Shown one piece after another: positions 17,899-27,816 of a stretch of 33,443 nucleotides of DNA. The DNA is from Candidatus Guanabacterium sedimentis (GTDB taxonomy: Bacteria > Acidobacteriota > B3-B38 > Guanabaribacteriales > B3-B38), in the NCBI GenBank assembly GCA_902505605.1, contig CABWKN010000008.1, positions 1-33,443 of the forward strand, written 5' to 3'. Below the pieces are notes generated by a model, which did no database searches, was not told where the DNA came from, and saw nothing but the letters and a program-made list of their open reading frames with translations. Position numbers and translations under genes: made by a program. Position 1 is the first letter of the stretch. Every line of letters begins with the position of its first letter.

Positions 17899-18824
17899 AT
17901 AATAACCTCTTCTTCCAGCTCTACCCTCAGAGCCTTATAGACTTTTTCTTTAATAAGCTCTATTAAAGCCAGTACTTCCTTAGCGGTGGAACTGTGCCGA
18001 TTGATAATAAAATTGCCATGCTTTTTAGAGACCACCGCGCCACCAAAAGCGAGCCCTTTCAGTCCCAGTGCGTCGATCAGGTGACCGGCAGAAATTCCTG
18101 GAGGATTCTTGAAAATGCAACCCGCTGTTTTTTGCCCTATAGGCTGTCTCTCCCTCCGGAGTTTCTGGAGATAGGATATCTCTTTCTGTATCTTCCAAGA
18201 GGAGGAGGGCTTGAGGGTTATGGTTGCACTCAATATAACTTCATCTTTTCCCAGCGAGGTGCTCCTGTAAGCGAAGCCTATCTCTGATTTTTTTCGCTTG
18301 ATAACCCCTTTACCAGGAGAGAAGAGAGTTACCTCGGAGACAACCTCCTCCATGCAACCCCCAAAGGAGCTGGCATTGAGCCTAACCGCACCCCCCACGC
18401 TCCCTGGTATACCAATGGCGAACTCTATCCCGCTAAGACCCTTAGCCGCCGCCTCCCGGACGAGTCTGCTGATGGGATAACCCGAGGCAACCGATACTCT
18501 ATTGCCGGAAAACCTCGGAGCCGTTGGGAGCTTGCTCAGGCTGATAACGATATCCTTCACCCCCTCATCACGAACAATGAGTTTGGTTCCTCTTCCCAGA
18601 ATGCGCCGGGGGAGATTCTCTCCGGCAAGCTGGTTAAGAAGCCCTTCCATACTTTTCATCTCCTTGAGGAGGAGCATAAAGGGGGCTTTTCCCCCAATGC
18701 CGATGGAGGTGTAATCCGCCAGCAGGGGCTGGCTGAGAACCTCGCAGTGGTAGTCTCTCCCTATCTGCATCACAGTTTTTTGCTTTAAGAGGCTTCTTTT
18801 CATTGCCAAATTCTCCGATGTCAC
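17892..18824 (-). CDS. murB: UDP-N-acetylenolpyruvoylglucosamine reductase
   Basis: 310 aa: TSIGIGGKAPFMLLLKEMKSMEGLL...ILGRGTKLIVRDEG...GLSGIEFAIGIPGSVGGAVRLNASSFGGCMEEVV...QPIGQKTAGCIFKNPPGISAGHLIDALGLKG...HGNFIINRHSSTAKEVLALI. Confidence 0.97.
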   Translation of the reverse strand: MTSENLAMKRSLLKQKTVMQIGRDYHCEVLSQPLLADYTSIGIGGKAPFMLLLKEMKSMEGLLNQLAGENLPRRILGRGTKLIVRDEGVKDIVISLSKLPTAPRFSGNRVSVASGYPISRLVREAAAKGLSGIEFAIGIPGSVGGAVRLNASSFGGCMEEVVSEVTLFSPGKGVIKRKKSEIGFAYRSTSLGKDEVILSATITLKPSSSWKIQKEISYLQKLRRERQPIGQKTAGCIFKNPPGISAGHLIDALGLKGLAFGGAVVSKKHGNFIINRHSSTAKEVLALIELIKEKVYKALRVELEEEVIIW

Positions 18825-20203
18825 CTCTTCTGGCTCGTTTTCATAAGTTGCAAGAAGGCTTCGCCAGCCTTATATACATCCCCCGCCCCCAGGGTGAGGA
18901 GGATGTCTCCCGGTTGCACGACCTCTTTCAGATAACCGGGTATATCTGTCAGCTCGTTTATAAATATCACCCTTTTATGACCGAAGTTCTTAATCGCCTG
19001 AGCGACAAGCTCGCCATTGACTCCCTCCAAAGGGTCTTCTCCGGCGGGGTAGATTTCGGTTACCACCAGGAGGTCAGCTTGGTAAAATGAGCGGGCAAAC
19101 TCCTGAAGGAGGTGCTTTGTCCGGCTATACCGGTGTGGCTGAAAGATGACCACCATCCTTCGGTTCCAGCAGGTCTTCAGAGTGTTCAGGGTGACCTGGA
19201 TTTCAGTAGGGTGATGCCCATAATCATCGACCACCATTATGTCGTTGAGGGTTCCCTTCAGCTGTATCCTCCGTTCGGTCCCCTGGAACTCCTTCAGAGC
19301 TTTTCTGATGGTGGGAAAGTCTACATCCAGATCAAGAGCAACCCCGATAACTGCCAGAGAGTTTAAAATATTATGTTCTCCTGGCAGGTTGAGTCTGATC
19401 TGCCCCAGTCTGTTCCCCTTGAAAAGGACCTCAAAATCGGAGTGGAATCCCTCCATTTTCAGCTCGGTGGCTACCAGGTCAGCCTGACTGCAGAAGCCGT
19501 AGGTGATAATACGCCGCTCTATCTTGGGAATGATGCTCTGGATATTGGGCTGGTCTAGGCAGAGGATGACCGTTCCGTAAAAGGGGACCTTGTTGACAAA
19601 ATCTACAAAAGCGTCCTTGATGTCCTCAAGGTCTCGGTAGTGGTCGAGATGCTCCCGGTCGATGGAGGTGACCACTGCCATTGTGGGGGAGATTTTGAGG
19701 AAGGTTCGGTCGCTCTCGTCCACCTCGGCTACCAGTATCTCTCCCTGTCCCAGACGGGCGTGTCGGCTGGGAACCATCAGCCTGCCCCCAACAACAAAGG
19801 TAGGGTCCAGGCCCGCTTCGTCCAATACCATGGCCACCATTGCCGTGGTGGAGGTCTTCCCATGGGCGCCGGCTATAGCGATGCTGAACTTCATGCGCAT
19901 CAGCTCTGCCAGCATCTCCGCCCGGGGGATTACCGGTATCTTGCGCCGTTTCGCCTCTTGCAGCTCAACATTATCGTTGCGCACCGCTGAGGAGTAGACG
20001 ACTACGTCGGCCCCTAAGATGTGGTTGGGGTCATGACCCTTGTATATCTTTAATCCCGACTTTTGCAGTCGGCGGGTGAGCTTCGATTCTACCAGGTCGG
20101 AGCCAGAAATCTGATAGTTCATATTGAGGAGCACCTCGGCTATCCCGCTCATGCCGATGCCCCCGATGCCCACAAAATGGATATGATTAAACTTCCTTAT
20201 CAC
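18821..20203 (-). CDS. murC: UDP-N-acetylmuramate--L-alanine ligase
   Basis: 460 aa: NHIHFVGIGGIGMSGIAEVLLNMNYQISGSDL...IAIAGAHGKTSTTAMVAMVL...LPGEHNILNSLAVIGVAL...VVDDYGHHPTEIQVTL...FQPHRYSRTKHLL. Confidence 0.98.
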   Translation of the reverse strand: MIRKFNHIHFVGIGGIGMSGIAEVLLNMNYQISGSDLVESKLTRRLQKSGLKIYKGHDPNHILGADVVVYSSAVRNDNVELQEAKRRKIPVIPRAEMLAELMRMKFSIAIAGAHGKTSTTAMVAMVLDEAGLDPTFVVGGRLMVPSRHARLGQGEILVAEVDESDRTFLKISPTMAVVTSIDREHLDHYRDLEDIKDAFVDFVNKVPFYGTVILCLDQPNIQSIIPKIERRIITYGFCSQADLVATELKMEGFHSDFEVLFKGNRLGQIRLNLPGEHNILNSLAVIGVALDLDVDFPTIRKALKEFQGTERRIQLKGTLNDIMVVDDYGHHPTEIQVTLNTLKTCWNRRMVVIFQPHRYSRTKHLLQEFARSFYQADLLVVTEIYPAGEDPLEGVNGELVAQAIKNFGHKRVIFINELTDIPGYLKEVVQPGDILLTLGAGDVYKAGEAFLQLMKTSQKR

Positions 20204-21339
20204 TGTATCTCCTTCCCTGAGGAGTTATGAATAGACTTGTTTCCCATGAGCTCCAAAGCCAGCTTGGCAATTACCTCTGCCGCTTCTCTTTGTCCTAACT
20301 GATGGCTGTTGTGCTCCATTTGCTGCAGGCGGGTGGGGTTCTTCATCAGGGAGATTATCTGCTCCGCCAGCAGCCTGCCGCTGAGCTCTTGCTCCTCAAT
20401 AACAATGGCAGCTCCCGAGCTTGCCAGGCTTTGGGCATTGCGAAGCTGATGCTCCCCTGCTGAAACGGCAATCGGTATGAGGACAGAGGCTTTGCCAGCC
20501 GCAGTGAGCTCAGCAATGCTGGTCGCCCCCGAGCGACAGACAACCAGGTCTGCCTGATCATAGTGCGGGATAATATCATAGATATAAGGTTCTATCCTGG
20601 CTTTGAATCCCATCCTTTGGTAGGATTCGGCTACATTTTGGTGCTCTCTTTCCCCCGTCTGGTGAACAATCTGTATTAGAGAGCGATAGTCTTTGAGATA
20701 GGCTAAAGCCTCCACCATATTTTTATTTATAATGCGAGCCCCCTGAGAGCCGCCAAAAATGAGGAGGTGGAATCGTCCCTTTTCTTTTATCCCTCTTTTT
20801 ATTCCATAGAAGCCCGGACGCACCGGGTTGCCGGTTACTATTGTCTTACCTTTAAGATATCTCCTGGTCTCCTCAAAGGAGACCGCGCTTATTCTGGCAA
20901 ATCGAGACAGAATCCGATTGGTTGCTCCGGGAGAGACATTTTGTTCTTGAATCATGGTGGGGAACCCCAACAGCGCGGCCAGGAGAATCAGCGGACCCGA
21001 GGCATACCCTCCCACTCCAATAGAAAGGTGGGGTCGGAAAACCATAAGAAGCCATAAGGACTGAATCATTGCCAGTGGGAGGTAGAGCAGGCTTTTCAGC
21101 CTCTCGGCGGCCGATTTTCTGGCTAAACCGCTCACATAAAGGGAACGATGGGGAATACCCTCTCGGGCGAGTATCCTCCGGTCCAGGCTCGCTCGCGAGC
21201 CCACGAATACGATGCGGAGCTCGGGGTCCTTTTCAAGCAATTTTTTAGCCACCGCTATGCCGGGGTAAATATGCCCTCCGGTGCCGCCTCCGGCTATGAT
21301 GACCCTCCTCTGTTGGGTTTTTCTTTTTTTTACCTTCAC
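20200..21339 (-). CDS. murG: UDP-N-acetylglucosamine--N-acetylmuramyl-(pentapeptide) transferase
   Basis: 379 aa: VIIAGGGTGGHIYPGIAVAKKL...GVGGYASGPLILLAALLGFPTMIQEQNVSPGATNRIL...LLIFGGSQGARIINKNMVEAL...DLVVCRSGATSIAELTAAGKASVLIPI. Confidence 0.98.
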   Translation of the reverse strand: MKVKKRKTQQRRVIIAGGGTGGHIYPGIAVAKKLLEKDPELRIVFVGSRASLDRRILAREGIPHRSLYVSGLARKSAAERLKSLLYLPLAMIQSLWLLMVFRPHLSIGVGGYASGPLILLAALLGFPTMIQEQNVSPGATNRILSRFARISAVSFEETRRYLKGKTIVTGNPVRPGFYGIKRGIKEKGRFHLLIFGGSQGARIINKNMVEALAYLKDYRSLIQIVHQTGEREHQNVAESYQRMGFKARIEPYIYDIIPHYDQADLVVCRSGATSIAELTAAGKASVLIPIAVSAGEHQLRNAQSLASSGAAIVIEEQELSGRLLAEQIISLMKNPTRLQQMEHNSHQLGQREAAEVIAKLALELMGNKSIHNSSGKEIQ

Positions 21340-21348
21340 TATCTTTTT

Positions 21349-22440
21349 TCAAGTTGAGTATTGCGATATGTTAAGTAATATTCCCACTGCCATAAGGCTT
21401 ACAATAAGTGCCGACCCTCCGTAGCTGATGAAAGGTAGAGGAAGCCCCTTGGTAGGGAGCAGGGTCAGGGCAACGCTGATGTTTATCAGTGCCTGCAAGG
21501 TTATCATAAGGGTCAATCCCGATGCCAGGAGGGTGCCAAAATGGTCGGGTGCATTCACCGCCGCTTTTATTCCCCTTGCCATTAAGATGCCAAAAGTAAC
21601 GACCGCCAGAGAGGCTCCAATTAGCCCCAGCTCTTCTCCAATGACAGAGTAGATGAAATCGGTGTGAGGAGCAGGGAGATAGAATAGCTTCTGCTTGCTC
21701 TGACCAATCCCCAGGCCTGTGCCTCCTCCGGAGGCGATAGCGATAAGAGATTGAATGGGCTGAAAGCCGTAACCAAGGGGGTCCTTCCATGGGTTGACAA
21801 ACGCCAGAAGCCTCTCCCAGCGGTAAGGGACTCTGACAATAAGCCAGTAAAACAGAAGGGAAGCAGAGAGAAAGATTCCTCCCAGGTATTTCCAGTTCAC
21901 CCCGGCGATGAACATCATCACCACAGCGATGAGCACTACGAAGATGGCGGTTCCCAGGTCTGGTTGCATCATAATCAAAATCACCACGGTTCCTACCACT
22001 GCTAGGAGGGGGAAAACGGTCTGATAGGCATTGTTAAGCTTCTCTCTGTTTCGGTCAAGATAGAAAGCCAGAAATATCACCAGGCAGAGCTTACCCAGCT
22101 CGGAAGGTTGAAAGGATATGCTCTTCCATCGGAACCATCGACTGAAGTTTTGCGCCGGATTTGTTACCGCCAGGTAAGCCAGCATTCCCAGGGATAGAGC
22201 CAACAAGGTATAGACGATGGTAGGCTTTGAGAAAATGCGGTAATTAGTATTCAGAAGCGACATCATCAGCACAAGTCCGATGGCCATACTTACAACTTGC
22301 TTGATGAGAAAGTAAGAGGTGCTGTGGAAGTGCTCCAGGGCAACGGCAGCGGAGGCACTGTAGACCATCCCTATCCCGAACAGCACCAATATAATGACCA
22401 CGCAGAAGAGGACCTTGTCGGGAGATAGCTTCTTAGGCAT
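21349..22440 (-). CDS. ftsW: Lipid II polymerase / division protein FtsW (SEDS family)
   Basis: 363 aa polytopic protein: GIGMVYSASAAVALE...FQPSELGKLCLVIFLAFYLDR...MMQPDLGTAIFVVLIAVVMMFIAG...PHTDFIYSVIGEELGLIGA...TLLPTKGLPLPFISYGGSALI. Confidence 0.96.
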   Translation of the reverse strand: MPKKLSPDKVLFCVVIILVLFGIGMVYSASAAVALEHFHSTSYFLIKQVVSMAIGLVLMMSLLNTNYRIFSKPTIVYTLLALSLGMLAYLAVTNPAQNFSRWFRWKSISFQPSELGKLCLVIFLAFYLDRNREKLNNAYQTVFPLLAVVGTVVILIMMQPDLGTAIFVVLIAVVMMFIAGVNWKYLGGIFLSASLLFYWLIVRVPYRWERLLAFVNPWKDPLGYGFQPIQSLIAIASGGGTGLGIGQSKQKLFYLPAPHTDFIYSVIGEELGLIGASLAVVTFGILMARGIKAAVNAPDHFGTLLASGLTLMITLQALINISVALTLLPTKGLPLPFISYGGSALIVSLMAVGILLNISQYST

Positions 22441-23833
22441 TTCCCTCCCTTTGCTGCAATCGGTTTACCTCTTGTTTAAAAATTCTACCTCGCTCCTCAA
22501 AATCGGCGAACATATCAAAGCTTGTGCATCCCGGCGCCAGCAGAAATACATCGCCCGCCTCCCCGCGGGAGAAGCCGGTCTCCACCGCCTCCCTCATATC
22601 CCTGCAGGGGAGCAGGGGAGCAGTCCCCCGGAGTGAGGCGGTAATCTTATCCCTGGCTTCTCCGATAACCAGAATGAGCTTTACCCTCTCTCTGACCAGC
22701 TCCCTCAGCCGGGTGAAATCTCCTCCTTTATCCCTTCCACCCAAAAGGAGGATGATGCTTCCTGGGAAGCTCTCCAACGATTTATAAACCGCCCCAATGT
22801 TGGTGGCTTTGGAATCGTTGTAAAATGCTACTCCTTTGACAGTGGTCACATATTCCAGCCGGTGCTCCAGCCCTCGGAAGCTCCTCAGTGAATCTGCGAT
22901 GATACGGGGCTCAACTCCGCAGAGTATCCCCACAGCGGCAGCTGCCATGGCGTTTTCCAGATTGTGGCTTCCCCGGATTCCTATCTCATCTGTTTTGATG
23001 ATTTCTCCGTCTTCGCCATTCTGGTATATCATGAGGTCTCCCTTGAGGAAGATGCCTCTGCCTTCCAGCTTTTTCTGTCTGCTAAAGAGAAATGTTTTCA
23101 AAGAAAGCCTCTTTATCAAAGGTTGTGATAGAGGGTCGTCAGCGTTCAAAATAGCGTAGTCGTGGTCGGTCTGATTCTCGAAAATCCTCTCCTTTGCCCT
23201 GATGTAATCTTGGAAACTGGGATAGCGGTCCAGGTGGTCGGGAGTAATGTTCAGCAGAATACTGATATAGGGTCGGAAGGCAACGATAGTCTCCAGCTGA
23301 AAGCTGCTCAGCTCAACCGCATAGTAATCTACCCCCTTGTTGTTTACCACCCCGCAGAGGGGATTACCTATATTCCCTGCCACCACGGCTCTGAATCCAC
23401 CACGGTTGAGGACATATCCGATGAGAGTGGCGGTGGTGCTTTTGCCGTTGGAGCCGGTGACTCCGATTACCTTCCCCTTGAGGAAGTGGTAAGCCAGCTC
23501 TACCTCGCTGATAACCGGAATGCCCCTTCTCATTGCCTCCTGCAATGGCTCAATGGTCAGAGGAATTCCGGGGCTCAATATAATAAGCTCAGAGTTTAGA
23601 AAGGTCTCCAGACGGTGTCCTCCATTCTCCACTTCCACGCCCTCCTTGCGTAAAGGGCTCAGGGAGCTTTCCAGCTCGGCTTCGGGCTTGGTATCGGTGA
23701 GGGTCACCCTCGCCGCGTGCTTCAGCAGGAGTTCTGCTGCCGCCTCCCCGCTGCGGGCTGCTCCCACCACTAACACCTTTTTCCCTTTCAGGCCTGAAGC
23801 CTCAATTTTGAATCTTCTCTGTTTCGGGCTCAT
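22433..23833 (-). CDS. murD: UDP-N-acetylmuramoyl-L-alanine--D-glutamate ligase
   Basis: 466 aa: GKKVLVVGAARSGEAAAELL...LSPGIPL...VIGVTGSNGKSTTATLIGYVL...AVVAGNIGNPL...LLNITPDHLDRY...GSHNLENAMAAAAV...HRLEYVTTVKGVAFYNDSKATNIGAVYKSL...LLLGGRDKGGDF. Confidence 0.97.
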   Translation of the reverse strand: MSPKQRRFKIEASGLKGKKVLVVGAARSGEAAAELLLKHAARVTLTDTKPEAELESSLSPLRKEGVEVENGGHRLETFLNSELIILSPGIPLTIEPLQEAMRRGIPVISEVELAYHFLKGKVIGVTGSNGKSTTATLIGYVLNRGGFRAVVAGNIGNPLCGVVNNKGVDYYAVELSSFQLETIVAFRPYISILLNITPDHLDRYPSFQDYIRAKERIFENQTDHDYAILNADDPLSQPLIKRLSLKTFLFSRQKKLEGRGIFLKGDLMIYQNGEDGEIIKTDEIGIRGSHNLENAMAAAAVGILCGVEPRIIADSLRSFRGLEHRLEYVTTVKGVAFYNDSKATNIGAVYKSLESFPGSIILLLGGRDKGGDFTRLRELVRERVKLILVIGEARDKITASLRGTAPLLPCRDMREAVETGFSRGEAGDVFLLAPGCTSFDMFADFEERGRIFKQEVNRLQQREGNA

Positions 23834-23836
23834 CTC

Positions 23837-24925
23837 TTACCTCAACTTGAGGGTGCTCAGGCTCAGAAGCGCAAAAATCATGGCGATAATCAGGAAGCGG
23901 ATGATAATTTTGGACTCCTTCCAGCCCAGAAGCTCAAAATGATGGTGCAGAGGAGCCATTTTAAATACCCTCTTCCCATAAAAGCGGAAAGATATGACCT
24001 GAATAATGACCGAGAGGGCTTCCATAACAAACAATCCTCCCACCAAGAGGAGCAATATTTCCTGCTTTATTAAGACAGCAACGGTCCCTATAGCGGCCCC
24101 CAAAGCAAGGGAGCCCACATCCCCCATAAATATCTGGGCAGGATGACAGTTAAACCAGAGGAAGCCGAGCCCTGCTCCCACAATACCACCGCAGAATACG
24201 GTCAGCTCTCCCACTCCACGGACATTGGTTACATTGAGGTAGTCAGCAACTATGGCGTGTCCAGCCACATAGGCGAGGATGGTAAAGGTAGCCGATGCAA
24301 TTAATACTGACCCGATTGCCAACCCGTCAAGTCCATCGGTCATATTGACCGCATTGCTTGCCCCCACGATAACCACAATCACCAGAGGCACGTAAAACCA
24401 CCCCAGGTCGGGGGTTAGCGTCTTAAAGAAGGGGAAGCTCAGTTCGGCTGTGTACATCCCCTTACTTATCAACCACTCAAGGATAACAGCGACTGCTCCC
24501 GCAATAGCTATCTGGCAGAGGAGTTTTGTCTTTATGTTCAGCCCCCGGGAGCGGGAGCGCCTTAGTTTAAGGTAATCGTCCACAAAACCCAAAAGACCAA
24601 AAAGAATGATGACCAGCATCAAAATCCATATAAATATATTCTTGATGTCTGCCCACAAAAGGGTAGGCACCACAATGGCTGTCAGGATAAGCAGCCCGCC
24701 CATAGTGGGAGTTCCCTCTTTTCCCCGATGGGTCTCAGGAACTACATCCCTGATGGTCTGCCTTATCTGAAACTCCTTTAATTTACGGATCAGCCAGGGA
24801 CCCATGGCAAAGCTTATTATCATTGCGGTCAGAGTAGCTAAAGCGGCGCGGAAGGTAATATATCTGAACACATTAAAGGGAGAAATATATTCATGCAGGG
24901 AATAAAGGAGATAATAAAGCATCAA
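23837..24925 (-). CDS. mraY: Phospho-N-acetylmuramoyl-pentapeptide-transferase
   Basis: 362 aa: QTIRDVVPETHRGKEGTPTMGGLLIL...GFVDDYLKLRRSRSRGLNIKTKLLCQ...ASNAVNMTDGLDGLAIGS...WFNCHPAQIFMGDVGSLALGAAIG...APLHHHFELLGWKESKIIIRF. Confidence 0.98.
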   Translation of the reverse strand: MMLYYLLYSLHEYISPFNVFRYITFRAALATLTAMIISFAMGPWLIRKLKEFQIRQTIRDVVPETHRGKEGTPTMGGLLILTAIVVPTLLWADIKNIFIWILMLVIILFGLLGFVDDYLKLRRSRSRGLNIKTKLLCQIAIAGAVAVILEWLISKGMYTAELSFPFFKTLTPDLGWFYVPLVIVVIVGASNAVNMTDGLDGLAIGSVLIASATFTILAYVAGHAIVADYLNVTNVRGVGELTVFCGGIVGAGLGFLWFNCHPAQIFMGDVGSLALGAAIGTVAVLIKQEILLLLVGGLFVMEALSVIIQVISFRFYGKRVFKMAPLHHHFELLGWKESKIIIRFLIIAMIFALLSLSTLKLR

Positions 24926-26331
24926 TCTCCCTCCGGGTTAAAGTGTTTTATTAAATAATCGACAATCAGCTCCATTTTCATCGCCCTGGACCCTTTCACC
25001 AATATGAGGTCCTTATCCCTGAGTAGGGAGGATAAAAAAGGACCTACCTGCGAAGAGTCCGTGAAGTGGAATAAGGAGTCGGGGGACATGCCCAGTTTTT
25101 GTGCCTCCTCGATGGATTTTCGGGAGAGGTTTCCCACCCCGATTAAAAGGTCAATCCCTCCATTGGCTATCAATCTGCCAGCCTCCCGATGGGCTTCCTC
25201 GCTCCACTCCCCCAGCTCCAGCATATCGCCGCTGGTGACTATCTTGCGACCGTCGGTAGTCAAGGCTCTAAAGTGGTCCAGAACCAGCTCAAGGGCTCGG
25301 GGGTTAGAGTTGTAAGTGTCGTCAAGTAGGGTAAATCCTTCCTTGAACTGAAGCACCCGGCTGCGCATGGGCATCCCCTTATATCGGACAAGCCTCTCCC
25401 TGATGGCAGAAAGGGGTACCTGGAAATGATAGGCTACCGCAATGGCAGCCAGAGCATTGTAGAGGTTGTAAAGACCGACAAGAGGAATGAAAAGCTGCTC
25501 TTCCTCTTTCTTATTGACCACCACGGTAAAGCTGCCCCCTTCTAATCCCTTCCAAGCTATATCCTTCCCCATAATGTTACTGCTGCTTTTAATACCGAAG
25601 GATATGATTTTACCCTTAAAACGAGCCAGGATATTCTCCGTCCAGGGATCATCGTTGTTGACAATGGCTACTCTTTCACTCCTCAGACCCTCCAGCAGTT
25701 TTCCCTTCTCCACCGCGATTTCCTCTACCGAGGAGAAGAACTCCAGATGGACCGGATTGACATTGGTGATAACCCCCACATCTGGCTGGGCAATCTTTAC
25801 CAGCTTCTCCATTTCCCCTGGCTCGCTTATTCCCATTTCTCCCACAAATACCTCATCCTTTTCCTCCAGGCTAAGCATCCCTAAGGGGAGCCCGTAGAGG
25901 TTGTTGTAATTGCCGGGGGTTTTCTTAATTCTGTAGTTTCCCTGTAGGAGGGCGAAGATTATCTCCTTGGTGGTGGTCTTGCCGGAGCTTCCTGTTACAC
26001 CAATTACTTTAGCTTTCCATTTGCGGCGGAAGTGGGTAGCCAGGTCAATCAGCGCCTGATGCGTGTTGCCAACCATAATGAGATTTGCTTTTCTTAGCTC
26101 CCGAGGAAGCTCAATCTTTCTGCTTATTATCGCTGCCTTAGCCCCTCGCAGAAGGGCTTCGGTGACAAACTGGTGCCCATCGCGGTGTGCTCCCTGGATA
26201 GCGAAAAAGAGGTCGCCCGGCTTGAGTGTTCTGGAATCGATGGAGTAGCTGTCCAGCCAGGTGGAGCTATCACCCGATATAAGGTTCCCCTTGACCACTT
26301 CTACTATCTCAGCCATCTGAACAATAGCCAT
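24922..26331 (-). CDS. murF: UDP-N-acetylmuramoyl-tripeptide--D-alanyl-D-alanine ligase
   Basis: 469 aa: YSIDSRTLKPGDLFFAIQGAHRDGHQFVTEALLRGAKAAII...VIGVTGSSGKTTTKEIIFALLQ...NYNNLYGLPLGMLSL...TNVNPVHLEFFSSVEEIAVEKGKLLEGL...DDTYNSNPRALELVLDHF. Confidence 0.97.
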   Translation of the reverse strand: MAIVQMAEIVEVVKGNLISGDSSTWLDSYSIDSRTLKPGDLFFAIQGAHRDGHQFVTEALLRGAKAAIISRKIELPRELRKANLIMVGNTHQALIDLATHFRRKWKAKVIGVTGSSGKTTTKEIIFALLQGNYRIKKTPGNYNNLYGLPLGMLSLEEKDEVFVGEMGISEPGEMEKLVKIAQPDVGVITNVNPVHLEFFSSVEEIAVEKGKLLEGLRSERVAIVNNDDPWTENILARFKGKIISFGIKSSSNIMGKDIAWKGLEGGSFTVVVNKKEEEQLFIPLVGLYNLYNALAAIAVAYHFQVPLSAIRERLVRYKGMPMRSRVLQFKEGFTLLDDTYNSNPRALELVLDHFRALTTDGRKIVTSGDMLELGEWSEEAHREAGRLIANGGIDLLIGVGNLSRKSIEEAQKLGMSPDSLFHFTDSSQVGPFLSSLLRDKDLILVKGSRAMKMELIVDYLIKHFNPEGD

Positions 26332-26334
26332 TGG

Positions 26335-27816
26335 CTAATTCCCCTTTTTCCTGGAGATTAATTGCCGGGCGACCTCCCGGTCGTCGAAAGGAATAGTCTT
26401 GTTTCCTATAATCTGATGCCTCTCATGCCCCTTGCCGGCGATGACCACCATATCTCCCGGATGAGCTTCATCTATGGCTCTCTTGATAGCCTCTTTTCGG
26501 TCGGGGATGACCAGGTGGGCTCCTTTCCTCACTCCGACACTTTCGATGCCCACCTCAATCTCTCTTATTATCTGCAAAGGGTCTTCAGTGCGAGGGTTAT
26601 CAGAGGTCACAATGGCGATGTCGCTCAATTTCATGGCATGTGCTCCCATGAGGGGTCTTTTGCTGGGGTCCCTGTCTCCACCGCAGCCGAAAACGGTGAT
26701 AACTTTCCCTTTGGTAACTTCCCTTACGCTTTCCAGCAGGTTTCTCAGGGCATCGTCGGTATGGGCATAATCGACGATAACGGTGAAATCCTGTCCTTCA
26801 TTCACCTGCTCGAACCTTCCGGGTATGGGGCTTACGCGAGCTATCCCCTGGGAGATGTCGGAGGGGGAGATACCCGCAGCTATGCCCACCCCTACCGCGG
26901 CTAATATGTTGGATAAATTCCCCCTGCTTATCAAAGGGGAGCTGACCTGCAGCTTGCCTTCAGGAGTTTTTATGGTTGCCTGAAGACCCTGGAGAGACAG
27001 CTGATAGCTTTCTATAGTAATATCAGCCGAGGATTGCCATCCGTAGGTTATCCTTCTGACATTCAAGCCTCGCGACAGCTCCTTCCCCTTGGGGTCGTCA
27101 AGGTTTATCACCGCTACTGCTTCCTTTTTGTTTTCTAAGTATTCGAAGAGCTTCTTTTTAGAGGAGAAATACCTCTCCATGCTCAGGTGAAAATCTAAAT
27201 GGTCCCGGGTGAGATTGGTAAACACCGCCACATCGAAGTCGCAGCTATAAACCCGCTCCATATCCAGCGAGTGGGAGGATATCTCCATCACACATGCCTG
27301 GCAGCCGTTTTCTACCATCTCTGCCATGTAGAGGTTGATGTCAGGAGCTTCTGGGGTGGTTCGCTCGGCTTCCACCAAGCGTTTGCCAATGCGGTAATCT
27401 ATAGTTCCTAACCGACCTATTTTTCTCTCTCCCTGCTGGAAGACCGATTCTACCAGATAAGTCACTGTGGTCTTCCCGTTGGTGCCGGTTACTCCAATGA
27501 GATACAACCTCCGACTCGGCTGATTATAGAAATTGCTGCTTATGATAGCCAGTGCCCGTCGGGCATTGTCTACTATTGCCCAGCTTAGCTTCGACCCTAT
27601 GGGGATCGCCTTTTGCTCCGATACAATGGCTACCGCTCCTCGCTTAATAGCTTCCGGTATGAAGTCGTTGCCATCGAAGTTATCCCCTCGAATAGCTACA
27701 AAGAGATGCTCCTTGCCAATCTTTCGAGAGTCGTAGCTTATTCCCTTTATGGAGATATCAAAATTCCCTGCTAAATGGAGACAGGATACACCTTTCAGGA
27801 GTTCCTCTAATTTCAT
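26335..27816 (-). CDS. murE: UDP-N-acetylmuramoyl-tripeptide synthetase; DNPR motif suggests meso-diaminopimelate-adding MurE
   Basis: 493 aa: GISYDSRKIGKEHLFVAIRG...LIGVTGTNGKTTVTYLVESVF...TTPEAPDINLYMAEMVENGCQACVMEISSHSL...VFTNLTRDHLDFHLSMERYFSSKKKLF...FGCGGDRDPSKRPLMG...VTSDNPRTEDP. Confidence 0.97.
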   Translation of the reverse strand: MKLEELLKGVSCLHLAGNFDISIKGISYDSRKIGKEHLFVAIRGDNFDGNDFIPEAIKRGAVAIVSEQKAIPIGSKLSWAIVDNARRALAIISSNFYNQPSRRLYLIGVTGTNGKTTVTYLVESVFQQGERKIGRLGTIDYRIGKRLVEAERTTPEAPDINLYMAEMVENGCQACVMEISSHSLDMERVYSCDFDVAVFTNLTRDHLDFHLSMERYFSSKKKLFEYLENKKEAVAVINLDDPKGKELSRGLNVRRITYGWQSSADITIESYQLSLQGLQATIKTPEGKLQVSSPLISRGNLSNILAAVGVGIAAGISPSDISQGIARVSPIPGRFEQVNEGQDFTVIVDYAHTDDALRNLLESVREVTKGKVITVFGCGGDRDPSKRPLMGAHAMKLSDIAIVTSDNPRTEDPLQIIREIEVGIESVGVRKGAHLVIPDRKEAIKRAIDEAHPGDMVVIAGKGHERHQIIGNKTIPFDDREVARQLISRKKGN